NCBI GenBank assembly: GCA_900170005.1
Contig: LT827128.1
Span: 3,344,168 to 3,408,167 of the forward strand
Reading direction: 5' to 3'
Source of the DNA: Gordonibacter massiliensis (ex Traore et al. 2017)
GTDB taxonomy: Bacteria > Actinomycetota > Coriobacteriia > Coriobacteriales > Eggerthellaceae
DNA length: 64,000 nt
Of this stretch, positions 25,843 through 34,916 are shown piece by piece. Made by a program: the position numbers and the translations under genes. Positions within the stretch are counted from its first letter, which is position 1, and every line of letters begins with the position of its first letter. A model generated the notes under the pieces. That model was not told the DNA's origin, did not search any database, and saw only the letters and a list, made by a program, of their open reading frames with translations.

Positions 25843-27336
25843 TCAAGCGCCATTTTCGAGAATTTCATCGTTTTCGGAAGACGACGAGAACGTGCGTCCC
25901 CGGTCGTTCACGCAGGCGCGAAGATCGTGCACGTTGTGCACGTCCAGTTTCGCGTAAACGGCGTGCAGGTGGGTCTTCACCGTGTTCGGCGCGATGAAGA
26001 GCTCCCTGGCCACGTCCGCGCGCGAATCGCCCGCCATGATGCGTCTCAGGACGTCGAACTCGCGTTGGGTGAGGCCGAAATCCTCGGCGACGATCTGGCA
26101 GGCGCGAAGCTCGTTCTCGTCCTCGTCGGGATCGCCGGGATGCACGAAGCCCCATCCCGTGCGCAGGTTTTCGCCGTTGGACAGCAGAAGCGCCACCACG
26201 ACGATGCAGAACGCCGCGACGCACGGGATCGCGGTTCGCCCCGCTTCGTCGGGCAGTAGGCTCAGAGCCGCGCATCCCAGCACCACCCCCAGCGTCCTGC
26301 CCGCCATGAGCGAGGCGGTGGGGCACGAGGCAACCCAGGTGGCCGGTTGCCCGCAGTTCTTTATGAGGTACGACCCCAGCCCCCACAGCACCAAGTCCAA
26401 GTACAGGAAACCCGCGATCTGCAGCACGGAACTTGCGGTTTCAAGCGACGCGCCCGCCACGCCGGCCAGCAGCAGCCCCAGGCCCACGAGCGGAAACCCG
26501 ATCTGGTACACCGAGCGGTTGAAGTCGAGCTTGCACACCAGCACCGTGGCCAGGGTGAGCCCTGCGGCGAGCAAGTAGCCCGCTGCGGCCCACGAGGGCC
26601 TGAACGTTCCGCTCGAGCTCAACAGGGCCATGAGCAACCCCGCCGCGGCTCCCTGCGCCACGGAGGTGGCGATGAACCGGTACGGCACGAGCACCTCGGC
26701 CTCCGGCTCACCGTAGCTCGTCTTGCGGGACCGGCGCACGGTTTGCCGAGCTCGCTGGAACGCAGCGGCGAGCACGAAGGGAAGCACGAGCACCGCGGCC
26801 CAGCGACCCTGCGGCACGGGCGCGGCGGCCAGGCCCAGATACAGCACGGCGGCGGCGAACGCGGCGGCCACGCCGAACGTGAGCGTTTGCGTCATGCCCA
26901 ATGCTCCCATGATGCGGGCGATCTCGATGTGCACGCCGATGAGCCCCGCTGCGGTCAGCGCTATGCCCAGCCCGCGGCATACCGCCGCCAGCGTCTCGTT
27001 GCCCACGCCTCCCAGCTCCCTGAGCAGCAACAGGAACACCCCGAACACGATGCACGCTGTGAGCAGGCCAAGATACCAGCCGCTGTCGAAGAACGTGAGG
27101 CGCCTGAACAGCACGGCGAACAAAAGGCATACCAGCGTGCAGGCGAAGAACAGCAACGTGCAGGCGGGCAGCGCCAAGCCGCCCAGGTCGAAGGTGCCCG
27201 GCAGCAGGAACGTTTCCATGAACAGAAGTACCGCAAGCAGCTTGTACGAGGTCAAAGCGATGAACAGGGATGGAATGGTGCGCATGCCGAGGACCATCCG
27301 CTTCAAGTCGCTTTGCCGGTGACGAGCGCGCTCCAT
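25843..27336 (-). CDS. LuxR-family regulator with 12-helix membrane N-terminus
   Basis: 497 residues. About 400 residues of hydrophobic helices (11-12 predicted by eye) precede a C-terminal LuxR helix-turn-helix: FGLTQREFDVLRRIMAGDSR, VARELFIAPNTVKTHLHAVYAKLDVHN (broken here). No receiver or kinase domain is present. This membrane-LuxR design is common in Eggerthellaceae, where such regulators often control adjacent operons. The start at 27336 is supported by AAGGAGG 6 nt upstream; a longer frame from 27414 lacks one. It is separated from the membrane protein gene at 27624 by a divergent region. Confidence 0.88.
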   Translation of the reverse strand: MERARHRQSDLKRMVLGMRTIPSLFIALTSYKLLAVLLFMETFLLPGTFDLGGLALPACTLLFFACTLVCLLFAVLFRRLTFFDSGWYLGLLTACIVFGVFLLLLRELGGVGNETLAAVCRGLGIALTAAGLIGVHIEIARIMGALGMTQTLTFGVAAAFAAAVLYLGLAAAPVPQGRWAAVLVLPFVLAAAFQRARQTVRRSRKTSYGEPEAEVLVPYRFIATSVAQGAAAGLLMALLSSSGTFRPSWAAAGYLLAAGLTLATVLVCKLDFNRSVYQIGFPLVGLGLLLAGVAGASLETASSVLQIAGFLYLDLVLWGLGSYLIKNCGQPATWVASCPTASLMAGRTLGVVLGCAALSLLPDEAGRTAIPCVAAFCIVVVALLLSNGENLRTGWGFVHPGDPDEDENELRACQIVAEDFGLTQREFDVLRRIMAGDSRADVARELFIAPNTVKTHLHAVYAKLDVHNVHDLRACVNDRGRTFSSSSENDEILENGA

Positions 27337-27623
27337 AATAGCCTCCTTAGAGAGAGCGTGCGGCCGGCTTGCGCTTGGAACATCCCCATCCCATACGCGA
27401 CGGCGTTTATTCAACTTTCCTTAGTATACGGCATACGGCTTTCGCTCGCAGGCTATTTCTCCGGCTCGCGCTGCTCGCCGCCCGACATGTTACGGTTTTC
27501 GGGCGTGGCCGCGCCGTGCTCTATAATGGCAAGCGAACGAATCGTTGAGCGAAGGCGGGCCGTCGGAAATTTACCGAGGCGGTCTGCCGGGCATGAGCGC
27601 GTTTGCGCGCAGGCGGAGGAAAC

Positions 27624-28145
27624 ATGGCGGTTGGACAGGGAACGAGCGCGGTCGGCGTGGGCAAGGCGGGAGCGCTTCAGACGGTGGGCGGCGCGGCTTT
27701 TATCGGCGCGGACGGCCTGCCCATGTCGGTGTGGCAGGTGTGGCTGAGGCGGCTGTGCATCGTCATGATCGTGTGGGCGGTGCTGGAGTTGGCGTTCGGC
27801 GTGGTGTTCTGGACCGTGGGGTCCTTGGTCGAAGGCGCGCGGATAGCCGGTGTGGAGCTGCGCTCCATCGCGGCGTCGGTGGGGTCCACCGCGCTGGTGA
27901 GCGCGGCGTTCAATCTGGTCATCGGCTTGCTGGGCATTCGCGGGGCGAGGAACCCCTACAAGATATCGCTGTTCTTCTGGATCACGCTGGCCGACGCCGT
28001 GCTCACCGCTTGGGCCATGGCCAGCAACATCTCGTCGGGCATCATCGACGTCACGGGCATCGTGAGCGGCCTGTTCATCATCGCCTTGGCCGTATGCACC
28101 TGGCAAGTGCGCGGCCAAACGGGCTACTTCGACGAGCACCCGTAG
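27624..28145 (+). CDS. Small four-helix membrane protein of unknown function
   Basis: 173 residues. A short hydrophilic N-terminus (about 40) precedes four transmembrane helices, including LCIVMIVWAVLELAFGVVFW, STALVSAAFNLVIGLLGIRG and ISLFFWITLADAVLTAWAM. No family is recognised. GGAGGA lies 7 nt before the ATG. It is divergent from the LuxR gene and may be its target. Confidence 0.7.
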   Translation: MAVGQGTSAVGVGKAGALQTVGGAAFIGADGLPMSVWQVWLRRLCIVMIVWAVLELAFGVVFWTVGSLVEGARIAGVELRSIAASVGSTALVSAAFNLVIGLLGIRGARNPYKISLFFWITLADAVLTAWAMASNISSGIIDVTGIVSGLFIIALAVCTWQVRGQTGYFDEHP

Positions 28146-28182
28146 GAGCATAGGCGCGAGCGAACGGGCCGGGTCGACTTCG

Positions 28183-28284
28183 TAGGGGCGCTCTCCAGAG
28201 CGCCCGCTCGCGCGTAGCGCGAGAACGCGGGTCCCGGTTGCTTTTCCGGCTTCGCCGGAACGGGCGCTCTGGAGAGCGCCCTTA
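28183..28284. repeat. TAGGG palindromic element, copy 1
   Basis: The 5' arm 28183-28206 (TAGGGGCGCTCTCCAGAGCG...) pairs with the 3' arm 28261-28284 (...GAGAGCGCCCTTA) over 24 bp with one G-U-type mismatch. Each arm is itself palindromic (GGCGCTCT-CC-AGAGCGCC). The interior carries smaller stems (CTCGCGCG..CGCGAG; CCGGCTTCGCCGG). Related copies lie at 36646-36725 and 54511-54611. Confidence 0.85.
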
Positions 28285-28330
28285 CGGGGGGGTCCCGCCA
28301 GTTAGACCCCCGGCATTCGACCATCGCACC

Positions 28331-28363
28331 AAAAAGGGCCTCGGGATCGTCTCCCGAGGCCCT
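28331..28363 (-). terminator. Terminator of the Mrp gene
   Basis: A 12-bp stem (AGGGCCTCGGGA / TCCCGAGGCCCT) is followed by five T on the minus strand, 30 nt after the Mrp stop. Confidence 0.9.
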
Positions 28364-28392
28364 TTCGTTCTTCGCGTTCGCGAACTGCCGGC

Positions 28393-29247
28393 CTATTCGG
28401 CGTCCGCCTTGCCGCAGGCTTCCACCTGCGCGATGATGGGGTCGAGCGCGCCGGCCACATCGTACTCCTCCACCTTGCCCTCGTCGCACAGGCGCGCGAA
28501 CGACGGGTCGATGGGCAGCGTGGCGAACGACGGGATCTCGTAGCGCTTCGCCACGGCCTCGCCCTGGGGCTCGCCGAAGATGAAGTGCTCCTTGCCGCAC
28601 TCGTCGCACTTGAAGTAGGCCATGTTCTCCACCAGGCCCACCACGGGCACGTTCAGGTCGTGCGCCAGGTTCACGGCCTTGCCCACGATCATGGCCACGA
28701 GCTCCTGCGGGGCCGACACGGTGACGATGCCGTCCACGGGCAGCGACTGGAACACGGTCAGGAACACGTCGGAGGTTCCCGGGGGCATGTCCACGAACAG
28801 GTAGTCGATCTCGCCCCAGCTCACCTCGCCCCAGAACTGCTTGATGATGCCGGACACCACCGGGCCGCGCCATGCGACCGGGATGTCGTCTTTCGGCAGC
28901 ATGAGGTTCACGGACACCACTTTGATGCCGCTGGTCGTTTGGGCGGGCACGATGCCGTCCTTGTCGGCCGTGAGGGGGTTCGTGATGCCGAACGTCTTGG
29001 GAATGGACGGGCCGGTGACGTCGGCGTCCAGGATGCCCACCTTGAAGCCCTTCTTCTGCATCTGGCTGGCCAGCAGGCTGGTCACGAGCGACTTGCCCAC
29101 GCCGCCCTTGCCGGACACCACGCCGATGACGTGCTTGATGTTCGTGTTGACGTTCGTCGGGAACGTGGACGGGCCCGCGTCCTCACGGTCGCCGCAGCCG
29201 GCGACGCCGCAGCTGCCGCATTCGTGCGTGCATTCTTCTTCTGCCAT
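28393..29247 (-). CDS. mrp: Mrp/NBP35-type Fe-S cluster carrier ATPase
   Basis: 284 residues. The deviant Walker A VSGKGGVGKS is at about 44-53; DADVTGPS and FVDMPPGTSD follow as switch motifs. A C-terminal CDECG (CxxC) supplies the cluster ligands shared across the homodimer. A Cys-rich N-terminus (CTHECGSCGVAGCG) adds further possible ligands, a feature of Nbp35-like and some anaerobe Mrp proteins. It delivers Fe-S clusters to apoproteins in the cytoplasm. GAAAGAAGG precedes the start. Confidence 0.93.
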   Translation of the reverse strand: MAEEECTHECGSCGVAGCGDREDAGPSTFPTNVNTNIKHVIGVVSGKGGVGKSLVTSLLASQMQKKGFKVGILDADVTGPSIPKTFGITNPLTADKDGIVPAQTTSGIKVVSVNLMLPKDDIPVAWRGPVVSGIIKQFWGEVSWGEIDYLFVDMPPGTSDVFLTVFQSLPVDGIVTVSAPQELVAMIVGKAVNLAHDLNVPVVGLVENMAYFKCDECGKEHFIFGEPQGEAVAKRYEIPSFATLPIDPSFARLCDEGKVEEYDVAGALDPIIAQVEACGKADAE

Positions 29248-29462
29248 GTCTCCTTCTTTCCTCGAAAGGCCGCCGCGTCATGCGGCGGCCCGTCGTCTCG
29301 TCTCCCCGGCATGATAGCATATATAAGGTACGGTCAAGGAAGATTGCCGGCGGAGCGGCAGATAGGGAAGATTGCCGTCGGCAATTACTAGATGTAGTCT
29401 TATAATGTGCGGAAGAAAACGGCGCGCCCGCCAACGAGGGCGCCTTCGAGGAAGGAGAGCCC

Positions 29463-30764
29463 ATGCTGTTCGCAGACATCGACATCTTGGACGAGAACTT
29501 GGACCACCGGTCGCATCGCTGGGTGGGCGTGAAGGACGGCCGCATCGCCTATATCGGAGATGCGGCTCCCGCTGGGGCCGAGGCGGACGCGTACGGCGAG
29601 GTGTACGACGGCCGCGGCAAGCTGCTCATGCCCGCCTTCTACAACGCCCACGCCCATGCGCCCATGACGCTGCTGCGCGGCTACGCCGAGAACCTGCCTT
29701 TGCAGGCATGGCTCAACGACATGGTCTGGCCGTTCGAGGCCAAGATGACGCCCGAGGACAACTACTGGGGAACGCTGCTGTCGTGCGCCGAGATGGCGCG
29801 CTACGGCGTGGTGAGCTTCTCCGACATGTACTACCACACCGACGAGCGCGTGCGCGCGGTGGTGGAGTCGGGCTTGAAGGCGAACATCTGCGAGAGCGAG
29901 CTGTATTTCGAGCCCAAGCCGTTCTCCCAGTACAACGCCTACGCGCTGTGCGAGGAGTACGTGGACAAGTACCACGGCGCGGCGGACGGGCGCATCCTCA
30001 TCGACTACAACATCCACGCCGAGTACACGTCGAACCCGCAGACCTGCGCCGACATCGCGGCCGTGACGAAGGAGAAGGGCCTGCGCATGCACCTGCACGC
30101 CTCGGAGACGAGAAGCGAGCACGAGGAATGCAAGCAGCGCCACGACGGCATGACGCCCATCCAGTACTTCGAGAGCATCGGCGTGCTCGATTCGCCCACC
30201 ACCGCCGCGCACTGCACGTGGTGCGAGCCCGCCGACTTCGACATCATGGTGGAGCACGGGGTGTTCGTGGCGGCGAACCCGGCGTCGAACATGAAGCTGG
30301 GCAGCGGCTACGCCCCCGTTCCGGCCATGCTCGAGCGCAGCGTGAACGTGTGCCTGGGCACCGACGGCATGGCCTCGAACAACAACCACGACATGATGCA
30401 GGACCTGTACCTGCTGGCCCTGCTGTACAAGGGCTCCACGAACGACCCGTCCGTGGTCACGCCGAAGCAGGCGCTCGCGGCCGCCACGCGCATGGGCGCG
30501 CTCTCGCAGGGGCGTGAGGACTGCGGCCAGGTAAAAGAGGGCATGAAGGCCGACCTCTGCGTGCTGGACGTGGCGGGTCCCTCGTGGGCTCCCATGACGA
30601 ACCCGCTGGTGAACGTGGTGTACGCCGGCCACGGCTCCGACGTGTGCCTCACCATGAGCGACGGCGCGGTGGTGTACCGCGACGGCGCCTTCCCGACCAT
30701 CGACGTGGAGCGCGCCAAAGCCGAGGTGGGCGAGCGCACGAAGCGCATCATCGCGGAGGTGTAG
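29463..30764 (+). CDS. Amidohydrolase, 5'-deoxyadenosine/SAH/MTA deaminase-like
   Basis: 433 residues of the metallo-dependent amidohydrolase fold. Metal and catalytic residues: HAHAP (N-terminal pair), HLHASE (His and Glu), AAHCTW (His) and LGTDG (Asp). This set matches the cytosine-deaminase-like branch that deaminates adenosine derivatives (MtaD/SahD). C-terminal residues GQVKEGMKADLCVLD close the beta-sandwich. GAAGGAGAG lies before the ATG. No operon partner; the purine-deaminase assignment is by family resemblance. Confidence 0.82.
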   Translation: MLFADIDILDENLDHRSHRWVGVKDGRIAYIGDAAPAGAEADAYGEVYDGRGKLLMPAFYNAHAHAPMTLLRGYAENLPLQAWLNDMVWPFEAKMTPEDNYWGTLLSCAEMARYGVVSFSDMYYHTDERVRAVVESGLKANICESELYFEPKPFSQYNAYALCEEYVDKYHGAADGRILIDYNIHAEYTSNPQTCADIAAVTKEKGLRMHLHASETRSEHEECKQRHDGMTPIQYFESIGVLDSPTTAAHCTWCEPADFDIMVEHGVFVAANPASNMKLGSGYAPVPAMLERSVNVCLGTDGMASNNNHDMMQDLYLLALLYKGSTNDPSVVTPKQALAAATRMGALSQGREDCGQVKEGMKADLCVLDVAGPSWAPMTNPLVNVVYAGHGSDVCLTMSDGAVVYRDGAFPTIDVERAKAEVGERTKRIIAEV

Positions 30765-30802
30765 CTTTTCGGACGCGATTCCTGCGCGTCGGCGGCTTGC
30801 GC

Positions 30803-30841
30803 AGGAGGGAGTGTCGGCTATGGCCGACACTCCCTCCTTGC
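30803..30841 (+). terminator. Hairpin after the amidohydrolase gene
   Basis: A 15-bp stem (AGGAGGGAGTGTCGG and its complement) with loop CTATGG lies 39 nt after the stop. The tail is not T-rich, so it is a stable hairpin that may end transcription or act as an operator (see CCATAGCCG repeats downstream). Confidence 0.6.
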
Positions 30842-30945
30842 GAGCGGCGGTTTGTCTTCCATAGCCGACATATTCGATGCTTTCGTGCTATTATGTCCTC
30901 CATAGCCGTCAAAAAATAGTGCTCGTCGATGCAAAAGGAGGGCGC

Positions 30946-32151
30946 ATGGAATTCGTCATCAGGGAAGACTATCTGAAGAAGATCCGTCCCTTCATCGACA
31001 AAGACGTCGTCAAGGTTCTTGTAGGCATGCGCCGCTCGGGGAAAAGCACCTTGCTTCTGCAGGTGAGAGACGGGCTTGCCGAACGAGGCGTGGCTCCGGG
31101 GAACATGATCGCCATGAACTTCGAATCCGAAGCGCTTGCCCCTTTCCGCACGCACGATGCCCTCTATCGCGAGATCGTGCGACGGATCGAGGGCGCGGTT
31201 GGCCGTGTGTACCTGTTCTTCGACGAGATACAGCGCGTAGCGTCATGGGAGCTGTGCGTGAACTCCCTGCGCGTGGATATCGACTGCGACATCTACCTTA
31301 CCGGTTCGAACGCTCACTTGCTTTCAGGTGAGCTTGCCACCCATCTTGCTGGAAGGTATCTGTCCATCATGGTGCAGCCGTTTTCGTACCGCGAGGCGCT
31401 TCTAGCCATGCCGAATCGCACTCCGCGCGAAGTTTTCTCCAGCTATCGCGTCCTCGGCGGCATGCCGTTTCTGGCCCAAACCGATTTCGTTCGCGAAGAG
31501 AGCATGGCCTATCTGCGCGACATCTATAACTCGATCGTGCTCAAAGACATCGTTCAGCGGTACTCGTTTCGCGATATCGACCAGCTCGAGCGCGTGATAG
31601 CCTACTTCTTCTCCGAAATAGGGACGACGTTCTCCGCGAAGAACATCGTGAACGTGCTTGCCGACGAGAAAAGACCGGCGTCTCGCGAGAGCATCTACCG
31701 CTATATCGAGGCATGCGAGAGCGCTTTGCTGATCTCGCGCGTTCGGCGGCAAGACGTTATGGGGAAGGAGCTTCTGCGAGCCCAAGAGAAGTTGTACGTG
31801 ACCGATGTGGGCATTCGCGAGGCCCTGCTGGGCACGAACGAATCGCGCGTGGACTGCGTTTTGGAGAACATCGTGTACAACGAAATGGTCAGGCGGGGCT
31901 GGCGCGTGACGATAGGAAAGGTGGGGACAAGGGAGATCGATTTCGTGGGCGACCGCGCTGGAGAGCGTATGTACGTGCAGGTGGCCTACCTCATGGAGTC
32001 GGAGGCCACGCGCCAAAGGGAGTTCGGAGCGTACGAATCTGTGCCCGACAACTATCCGAAGTACGTGGTGAGCATGGACGAAGTCGATTTCTCGCAAAAC
32101 GGCATCCTCCATTTGAACGTGCGGGATTTCCTCCTTGCCGAAAGCTGGTGA
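30946..32151 (+). CDS. AAA ATPase with DUF4143 C-terminal domain
   Basis: 401 residues. Walker A GMRRSGKST (about 26-34) and Walker B VYLFFDEIQ in an AAA_14 domain; LTGSNAHLLSGE is the sensor segment. The C-terminal DUF4143 part ends with REIDFV...MYVQVAYLM, resembling a degenerate PD-(D/E)xK nuclease core. Such proteins are abundant in anaerobes, and their role is unknown. Start at 30946 is supported by AAAGGAGGGC. The gene is AT-richer than its neighbours and stands alone between hairpins, consistent with horizontal acquisition. Confidence 0.88.
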   Translation: MEFVIREDYLKKIRPFIDKDVVKVLVGMRRSGKSTLLLQVRDGLAERGVAPGNMIAMNFESEALAPFRTHDALYREIVRRIEGAVGRVYLFFDEIQRVASWELCVNSLRVDIDCDIYLTGSNAHLLSGELATHLAGRYLSIMVQPFSYREALLAMPNRTPREVFSSYRVLGGMPFLAQTDFVREESMAYLRDIYNSIVLKDIVQRYSFRDIDQLERVIAYFFSEIGTTFSAKNIVNVLADEKRPASRESIYRYIEACESALLISRVRRQDVMGKELLRAQEKLYVTDVGIREALLGTNESRVDCVLENIVYNEMVRRGWRVTIGKVGTREIDFVGDRAGERMYVQVAYLMESEATRQREFGAYESVPDNYPKYVVSMDEVDFSQNGILHLNVRDFLLAESW

Positions 32152-32189
32152 CGCGGGTGGCGAGCGCATGGAAATTCTTCGGCCGCACA

Positions 32190-32218
32190 GGGAAGCTGTA
32201 CCCAAAGTACAGCTTCCC
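32190..32218 (+). terminator. Hairpin after the DUF4143 ATPase gene
   Basis: A 12-bp stem GGGAAGCTGTAC / GTACAGCTTCCC with a CCAAA loop and CTTGAA tail, 38 nt after the stop. Weak T tail. Confidence 0.6.
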
Positions 32219-32438
32219 CTTGAAGCTTGAATTGGTTATTCTATAACAGCGATATTCCCAATAGAGAATATCGTGCGCGGGACGGCGGCGGCCTCTCCCT
32301 GGTTCGCCGGCGCTGCCCCGCGCGGTTTTCGTCCGTGCCGCGTTTGCAGGTGCGGTTTTTTGGATCGCGCCACGTGCGGGCGCGGTTCGGCCCGCGTTGC
32401 GCGGGCGCTTTGCGACAACGAGAGGTGGAAGGGGAAGC

Positions 32439-33281
32439 ATGCTGCGAATATCCGACGCGCGCATCGACGGCTTCATAGCCGAGGACGTGCCCTACGTCGA
32501 TCTGACGTGCGCGGTGCTGGGCATTGGCGACGAGCCCGGACAGATGGACTACTTCACGCGCGAGGACTGCGTGCTGGCCGGCACGGAGATCGTCCGCCGC
32601 ATCATGGGCAAGCTGGGGTGCGAGGTCGTATCGGCGGTGCCGAGCGGCACGCGCGTGGCGGCCGGCGACACGTTCATGAGCGTGCGCGGCGCTTCGGCCG
32701 ACCTGCACGCGGCGTGGAAGGTGTGCTTGAACGTGTTCGACCACGGGTCGGCCGTGGCCACCAAGACGCGCGCCATGGTGGATGCGGCGCACGGCGCGAA
32801 CCCGCGCTGCGAGGTGCTCACCACGCGCAAGAGCCAGCCCGGCGCGAAGGACCTGCTCACCGAGGCCGTTATGGCGGGCGGCGCGTTTCCGCACCGGCTG
32901 GGGTTGTCGGAGACGGTGCTCGTGTTCGACCATCACCTCACGTTTTTCGGCGGCTTCGACAAGTTCGTGGAGCAGCTGCCGGCCATCAAGAGCCGCTGCA
33001 TCGAGAAGAAGCTGTTCGTGGAAGCCGATGCCGAGCGCGCCCGCGTGCTCGCGGCCGCCGGAGTGGACGGCATCCAATTCGACAAGGTGCCCGCAGACGA
33101 GCTGGCCTTGCTAGTGCGCGAGCTGCGCGCCGTCGACCCGCATGTCACGCTCATCGCCGCAGGGGGCATCAACCCCGGCAACGCCGCAGTCTACGCCGCC
33201 ACCGGCGTCGACGGCCTGGCCACCACCGCTCCCTTTGCCGCCAAGCCCCTGGACATGAGCGTGCGCATGCACGCACGGTAG
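32439..33281 (+). CDS. modD: ModD, NadC-like phosphoribosyltransferase-family protein
   Basis: 280 residues with the quinolinate phosphoribosyltransferase fold (TRKSQPGAKDLLTEAVMAGG, VEADAERARVLAAAGVDGIQ, AAGGINPGNAAVYAATGVDG). ModD is a NadC relative found in molybdate loci; its reaction is uncertain. Its place upstream of modABC supports ModD over NadC, as no nadA or nadB is nearby. GGAAGGGGAAGC precedes the ATG. The approximately 220-nt upstream region (32219-32438) holds no further gene. Confidence 0.8.
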   Translation: MLRISDARIDGFIAEDVPYVDLTCAVLGIGDEPGQMDYFTREDCVLAGTEIVRRIMGKLGCEVVSAVPSGTRVAAGDTFMSVRGASADLHAAWKVCLNVFDHGSAVATKTRAMVDAAHGANPRCEVLTTRKSQPGAKDLLTEAVMAGGAFPHRLGLSETVLVFDHHLTFFGGFDKFVEQLPAIKSRCIEKKLFVEADAERARVLAAAGVDGIQFDKVPADELALLVRELRAVDPHVTLIAAGGINPGNAAVYAATGVDGLATTAPFAAKPLDMSVRMHAR

Positions 33282-33288
33282 GGAAGGG

Positions 33289-33417
33289 CGGATGCGGGGC
33301 GACGGCGCACCGCATCCGCCATCTTGGACGGAGGCAGTGCAACGACGGCGCACCGCCTCTGTCATCCTGAGCGGAGGCCGCGCAGCGGCCGCAGTCGAAG
33401 GATCTCCCCGCGGCGCC
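33289..33417. repeat. Hairpin and GTCATCCTGAGCGG-type dispersed repeat
   Basis: A stem GGATGCGG/CCGCATCC (33290-33320) follows modD. GTCATCCTGAGCGGAGGCCG (33361 on) with the stem GGCCGCGCAGCGGCC and the ending GTCGAAGGATC is a copy of the repeat also present at 53595 and 53754. The rest of 33282-33517 shows no gene. Confidence 0.75.
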
Positions 33418-33517
33418 AGCGAAGCGCGCCGACGAGGGCGTCGGCGCAGGACCCTCGTCGGCGCGTTTCGCACGAACCACGTGCACGACAAACAAAACGA
33501 AAGAAGGAGCGAACATC

Positions 33518-33727
33518 ATGACTGTTGCAACATTGAAGGTGACGGGCATGCACTGCCCGAAGTGCACGGCCCGCGTCGAGAAGGCCGTGGGCGTGCTGGA
33601 GGGCGTCATGGGCGTCTCGGCCGACTTCGAGGCCGACAAGGTCGATCTGACCTACGACGGCCAGCCGTCCACGCTGGACGCCGTGAAAGCCGCCATCACC
33701 GCCGAGGAGTTCGTCGTAGAGGGCTAG
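33518..33727 (+). CDS. CopZ-like heavy-metal-associated (HMA) domain protein
   Basis: 69 residues forming one HMA domain: VTGMHCPKCTARVEKAV holds the Cys pair (MxCxxC) that binds Cu(I) or a similar soft metal; the beta-alpha-beta-beta-alpha-beta pattern is complete. A small cytosolic metal carrier. AGAAGGAG lies 8 nt upstream. No copper ATPase is in the window; it sits between modD and modABC, and copper-molybdenum antagonism is only a speculation. A terminator follows. Confidence 0.9.
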   Translation: MTVATLKVTGMHCPKCTARVEKAVGVLEGVMGVSADFEADKVDLTYDGQPSTLDAVKAAITAEEFVVEG

Positions 33728-33850
33728 GCGGCGTAGGCGAAGGCGCGCGCCAAGACGTTGAGTGCGGCGTGGCGCCCGGCACTCTGCGTGCGAGCAGGCT
33801 CGGGTTTGCCCCCTGGCTTCAATCGGGAAAACTTAAGAGGGAAAACGCGC

Positions 33851-33890
33851 AAGGCGGACGGAGGTTGCCAAAGCCTCCGTCCGCCTTTAT
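33851..33890 (+). terminator. Terminator after the HMA gene
   Basis: A 14-bp stem AAGGCGGACGGAGG / CCTCCGTCCGCCTT followed by TTATG. The following 33891-34072 is AT-rich, with TATTATAAAAT (33998-34008) as a likely -10 region for modABC; no clear ModE box was found. Confidence 0.8.
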
Positions 33891-34072
33891 GTGCCGAAGT
33901 GCAGCTTTCTGCAGGTTTCGGAGTTGGTGCGAGCGGCAATCTTATTCATACTCTCATCAGTATATTAGACTTAAATATATATACTTCAAAATGAAAATAT
34001 TATAAAATGGGAATAATTGGTCGAACGAAGGCCGATCGACGAGGATAGGGAGAACGTTCCAAGGAGGAAACT

Positions 34073-34912
34073 ATGGACTCAATGCGTAAAAGCCCACGTT
34101 ATCGCTGGAAAATAGCGAGAGGGATTGCAGCCGCGGCCTGCCTGTGCGTGGCACTTCTCTGCGGCGTGGCGGGGTGCGCTTCGCAGTCGCAGGGCGAGGC
34201 CGACGGCAAGCAGGAACCGGCAGCCGAGAAAGTGCTCGAGGGGAAGACGCTCGACATCTATTGCGGTGCTGGTATGACCGATCCGTTCCAGAAGATAGCC
34301 GAGGCGTTCGAGGCCGAGACCGGCTGCGCCATGAACGTGACGTACGCCAACGCGGCGCAGATACAAACGCAGATCACCACCACCGAGCAGGGCGACTTCT
34401 TCATCGCCGGCTCGGCCGACGAGTTGAAGCCGGTTGAGGCCTTCGTGGAATCGAGCACCGATCTGGTGAAGCACATTCCGGTTCTGGCCGTTCCCGCGAG
34501 CAATCCCGAAAACATCGCCGGTTTGGCCGACCTGGCCGGCGCGCAGCGCGTGCTGGTGGGCGATCCTGAGTCCACCCCCATCGGCAAAATCGCCAAGAAC
34601 GCGCTCACCAAGGCTGGGCTCTGGGACGAGCTCATGGCAGCCAACGTCCTCACCACCACGACCACCGCTCCGCAGATCGCCACGGCGCTGGCGAACGGCG
34701 AGGGCGACGCGGGTATTGTATGGAAGGAGAACGTGAAGGGCGAGGGCGTTACCATCGTGGCGACGTCCGATTTGGACGCGTTCGTGAAAACCGTTCCGGC
34801 TGCGCAGCTGACCTGCGCGAAGGATGCCGAAGCCGTCAAGGCGTTCAGCGAGTTCCTGGAGACCAGCGCTGCGTGGGATATCTGGGCCGAGTACGGATAC
34901 GAACGAGTTTAG
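34073..34912 (+). CDS. modA: Molybdate/tungstate-type ABC transporter binding lipoprotein
   Basis: 279 residues. Lipoprotein signal ending GVAGCAS (Cys about 36). The mature part follows the ModA pattern: LDIYCGAGMTDPFQKIAEAF, ANAAQIQTQI, FFIAGSADELKPVE, and a GDAGIVWKENV segment near the C-terminus. Binds an oxyanion outside the membrane and delivers it to ModB. CAAGGAGG precedes the ATG. Molybdate versus tungstate cannot be decided by eye. Confidence 0.88.
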   Translation: MDSMRKSPRYRWKIARGIAAAACLCVALLCGVAGCASQSQGEADGKQEPAAEKVLEGKTLDIYCGAGMTDPFQKIAEAFEAETGCAMNVTYANAAQIQTQITTTEQGDFFIAGSADELKPVEAFVESSTDLVKHIPVLAVPASNPENIAGLADLAGAQRVLVGDPESTPIGKIAKNALTKAGLWDELMAANVLTTTTTAPQIATALANGEGDAGIVWKENVKGEGVTIVATSDLDAFVKTVPAAQLTCAKDAEAVKAFSEFLETSAAWDIWAEYGYERV

Positions 34913-34916
34913 CGTC

